Source of the DNA: Pseudomonadota bacterium
GTDB taxonomy: Bacteria; Pseudomonadota; Alphaproteobacteria; Caulobacterales; Caulobacteraceae
Assembly (NCBI GenBank): GCA_020161365.1
Contig: JAIUNU010000015.1
Span: forward strand, 60,748 to 124,747
Reading direction: 5' to 3'
Length of the DNA stretch: 64,000 bases
In this document: in pieces, positions 62,659 through 64,000 of the stretch
Position numbering within the stretch: position 1 is the stretch's first letter
Layout of the letters: every line of letters starts with the position of its first letter
Notes under the pieces: generated by a model
Told to the model about the DNA's origin: nothing
The model's database searches: none
What the model saw: only the letters and a program-made list of their open reading frames with translations
Translations under genes and position numbers: made by a program

Positions 62659-63828
62659 ATGCAAATCGTTGATCAGATTGGGCGTGAAACAACGTCCTTC
62701 CCCAACAGTCTACCCGCGCTGACCTCGGTCCGCTTTGTGCTGGCTCTGGGAGTCGTGCTCTTCCACTACCAATTGCAATGGCCCTGGAACGCCATGGCCT
62801 CGACGGGCATCTTCAATCGAGCCGGGCTCGGCGTCGACGCCTTCTTCATCTTGTCTGGCTTCGTCCTCACTCATGCCTATCGTCAGGCGCTAGAAGACGG
62901 GCAGTTGAACTATCGCCGCTTCTTGGCGGCGCGCTTTGCACGTGTTTACCCGGCCCATATCGCCGTTTTGGGGTTCGTGCTGGTGATGGTCGGCGCGGGA
63001 ACCCTAGTCGGCGCAGAGTTCGATCGACGCCTCTACAATCCCCTCGGCCTGCTCACGACAGTCCTACTGGTGCATGCTTGGCTGCCGGAAACGGTCGTGG
63101 CGGCATGGAACGGTCCCTCATGGTCGCTTTCCGCCGAATGGTTCGCCTATCTCGCCTTTCCCGCCTTCGCCTGGATCGGCCTCGTCCTGGCCCGTCGACC
63201 CTGGATCCTGCTCGCCCTGTCGGCACTGGTCTTCGTGGCGCTGGATCTGGCCTATCAAGCGGTGTTTGGTGACTTGGTCGTCCACGCGCAACTGAACATG
63301 GGCGTGCTGCGGATCATACCCGAGTTTCTCTATGGGATAGGTCTCTACCGGCTGGGACAGCGGGTGCACCTGCCTCGGCCGCACGCGATCGGCGCGGCCT
63401 GGCTGTCGGCAATCATTCTGTTGCTGCTGATGCACTTCAAAGCGGACGAGCGGGTAGTGGTGGCCGCAGCCGGACCCTTGGTCCTCAGCCTAGCCCTTCT
63501 GTCCAAATCGGGCGCCGATCGCGCGGTCGCCCTGCCGTCGATGTTGGCCGCAGGTGAAGCCTCTTACGCCTTGTACTTGGTGCACATGCCCATCCTGATT
63601 GGATGGAAGGGCGTCAACTCCGCTCTGACCCAACGCTCGAGCGCCTACGTGCTGGCGTGGTGGGAGGTGGCCTGCCTGCTCATGCTCACGCTCGTTGCCG
63701 CGTTCGCCGTGCATTTCTTTGTCGAGAGACCCGCGCGAACATGGATCCGGCGCTGCGCAGACCGTTTGTGGCCCGCGTCTGGCACAAAGGTAGTCGTAGT
63801 CCGCAGTTCTTCGGCGTCTGAAAACTAA
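62659..63828 (+). CDS. Acyltransferase 3 family membrane protein
   Basis: A 389-aa inner-membrane protein with about ten transmembrane helices. Typical acyltransferase-3 motifs: RFVLALGVVLFHY near the N-terminus with the active-site His, DAFFILSGFVLTHAY, FLAARFARVYPAH and the late EASYALYLVH. Members acetylate or acylate polysaccharides (such as O-antigen or exopolysaccharide). ATG at 62659 has GGGGG nearby; earlier Mets (62533, 62608) are possible but add a basic, non-membrane stretch. It is not part of the metal genes by function. Confidence 0.88.
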   Translation: MQIVDQIGRETTSFPNSLPALTSVRFVLALGVVLFHYQLQWPWNAMASTGIFNRAGLGVDAFFILSGFVLTHAYRQALEDGQLNYRRFLAARFARVYPAHIAVLGFVLVMVGAGTLVGAEFDRRLYNPLGLLTTVLLVHAWLPETVVAAWNGPSWSLSAEWFAYLAFPAFAWIGLVLARRPWILLALSALVFVALDLAYQAVFGDLVVHAQLNMGVLRIIPEFLYGIGLYRLGQRVHLPRPHAIGAAWLSAIILLLLMHFKADERVVVAAAGPLVLSLALLSKSGADRAVALPSMLAAGEASYALYLVHMPILIGWKGVNSALTQRSSAYVLAWWEVACLLMLTLVAAFAVHFFVERPARTWIRRCADRLWPASGTKVVVVRSSSASEN

Positions 63829-64000
63829 GAATCGAGACGGCTTGAAGGTCACCGAACTGACGAGACTGAGCGATCAATCCTTATTTCCGATAATCTTTGT
63901 TAGGCGATAGACAATTGTAGCCGGGCGGATTCTATTTTGAAGTGCGATTTGTGAGGGTTTTTATGGACTTAGGTCCACGGAGATTTTCACATGGGATCGC
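63829..64000 (+). other. AT-rich end region, possible start of a new gene
   Basis: The 172-base end is clearly less GC-rich than the rest. An ATG at 63963 (MDLGPRRFSHGI) is open to the window end and could begin a gene, but 12 codons give no family. The change in composition may mark a boundary of the metal region. Confidence 0.25.

Overview
The window looks like part of a heavy-metal resistance region from a GC-rich alphaproteobacterium, most likely Caulobacteraceae (Caulobacter, Phenylobacterium or a relative). Reasons are the very high GC, frequent 4-bp stop/start overlaps, GTG/TTG starts, a FixL/FixJ system and the protein flavour. No transposase, integrase, rRNA, tRNA or CRISPR was recognised. 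I cannot tell plasmid from chromosomal island.

Layout. 1-900: tail of an arsenic locus (partial thioredoxin-type ArsC, a deleted aquaporin remnant, glutaredoxin-type ArsC). 900-6800: three divergent MerR-controlled units, each with a 19-bp-spacer promoter: a MerT-like transporter unit, a CadR/PbrR-like regulator facing a CDF exporter and a cytochrome c-FTR1 fusion, and a MerR/MerT unit. 6869-13860: intact copper/silver efflux operon (two small exported proteins, cusC, cusB, cusA, cusF). 14149-27648: a stress/low-oxygen block with DUF305, a methyltransferase, an MBL/nucleoside phosphorylase/PRPP synthetase operon, oleate hydratase, a CopA-type ATPase, a FixL-like haem sensor kinase and FixJ-like regulators. 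27683-34690: first copAB locus, joined to alcohol and aldehyde dehydrogenases, an MFS protein and DUF411. 34845-40971: a copper-storage/electron-transfer operon. 41108-42546: wreck of a DUF4396-multicopper oxidase fusion. 42725-45307: an HhH/nuclease-like orphan and a complete cnrYXH-like nickel/cobalt signalling module. 45441-50243: DUF305, CopA ATPase, CueR, CusF and CopZ under two matching CueR-type promoters. 50286-57028: a second cus operon in decay (cusC nonsense, cusB frameshift). 57102-62437: copCD, DUF411, an NTF2-like protein and a second copAB. 62659-63828: acyltransferase.

Together the genes cover copper uptake limitation, periplasmic binding (CusF, Csp-like, Met/His-rich proteins), oxidation (CopA), inner-membrane export (P-type ATPases) and trans-envelope export (Cus), plus mercury, arsenic, cadmium/lead and nickel/cobalt modules. 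Strongest leads: a conserved RNA-like hairpin before both cusC genes, a FixJ-type box upstream of several operons, an apparent NAD(P)H-to-periplasm electron conduit next to a copper-storage protein, and a slippery heptamer at the copA/cueR junction. Promoter, box and hairpin calls were made by eye, without any search.
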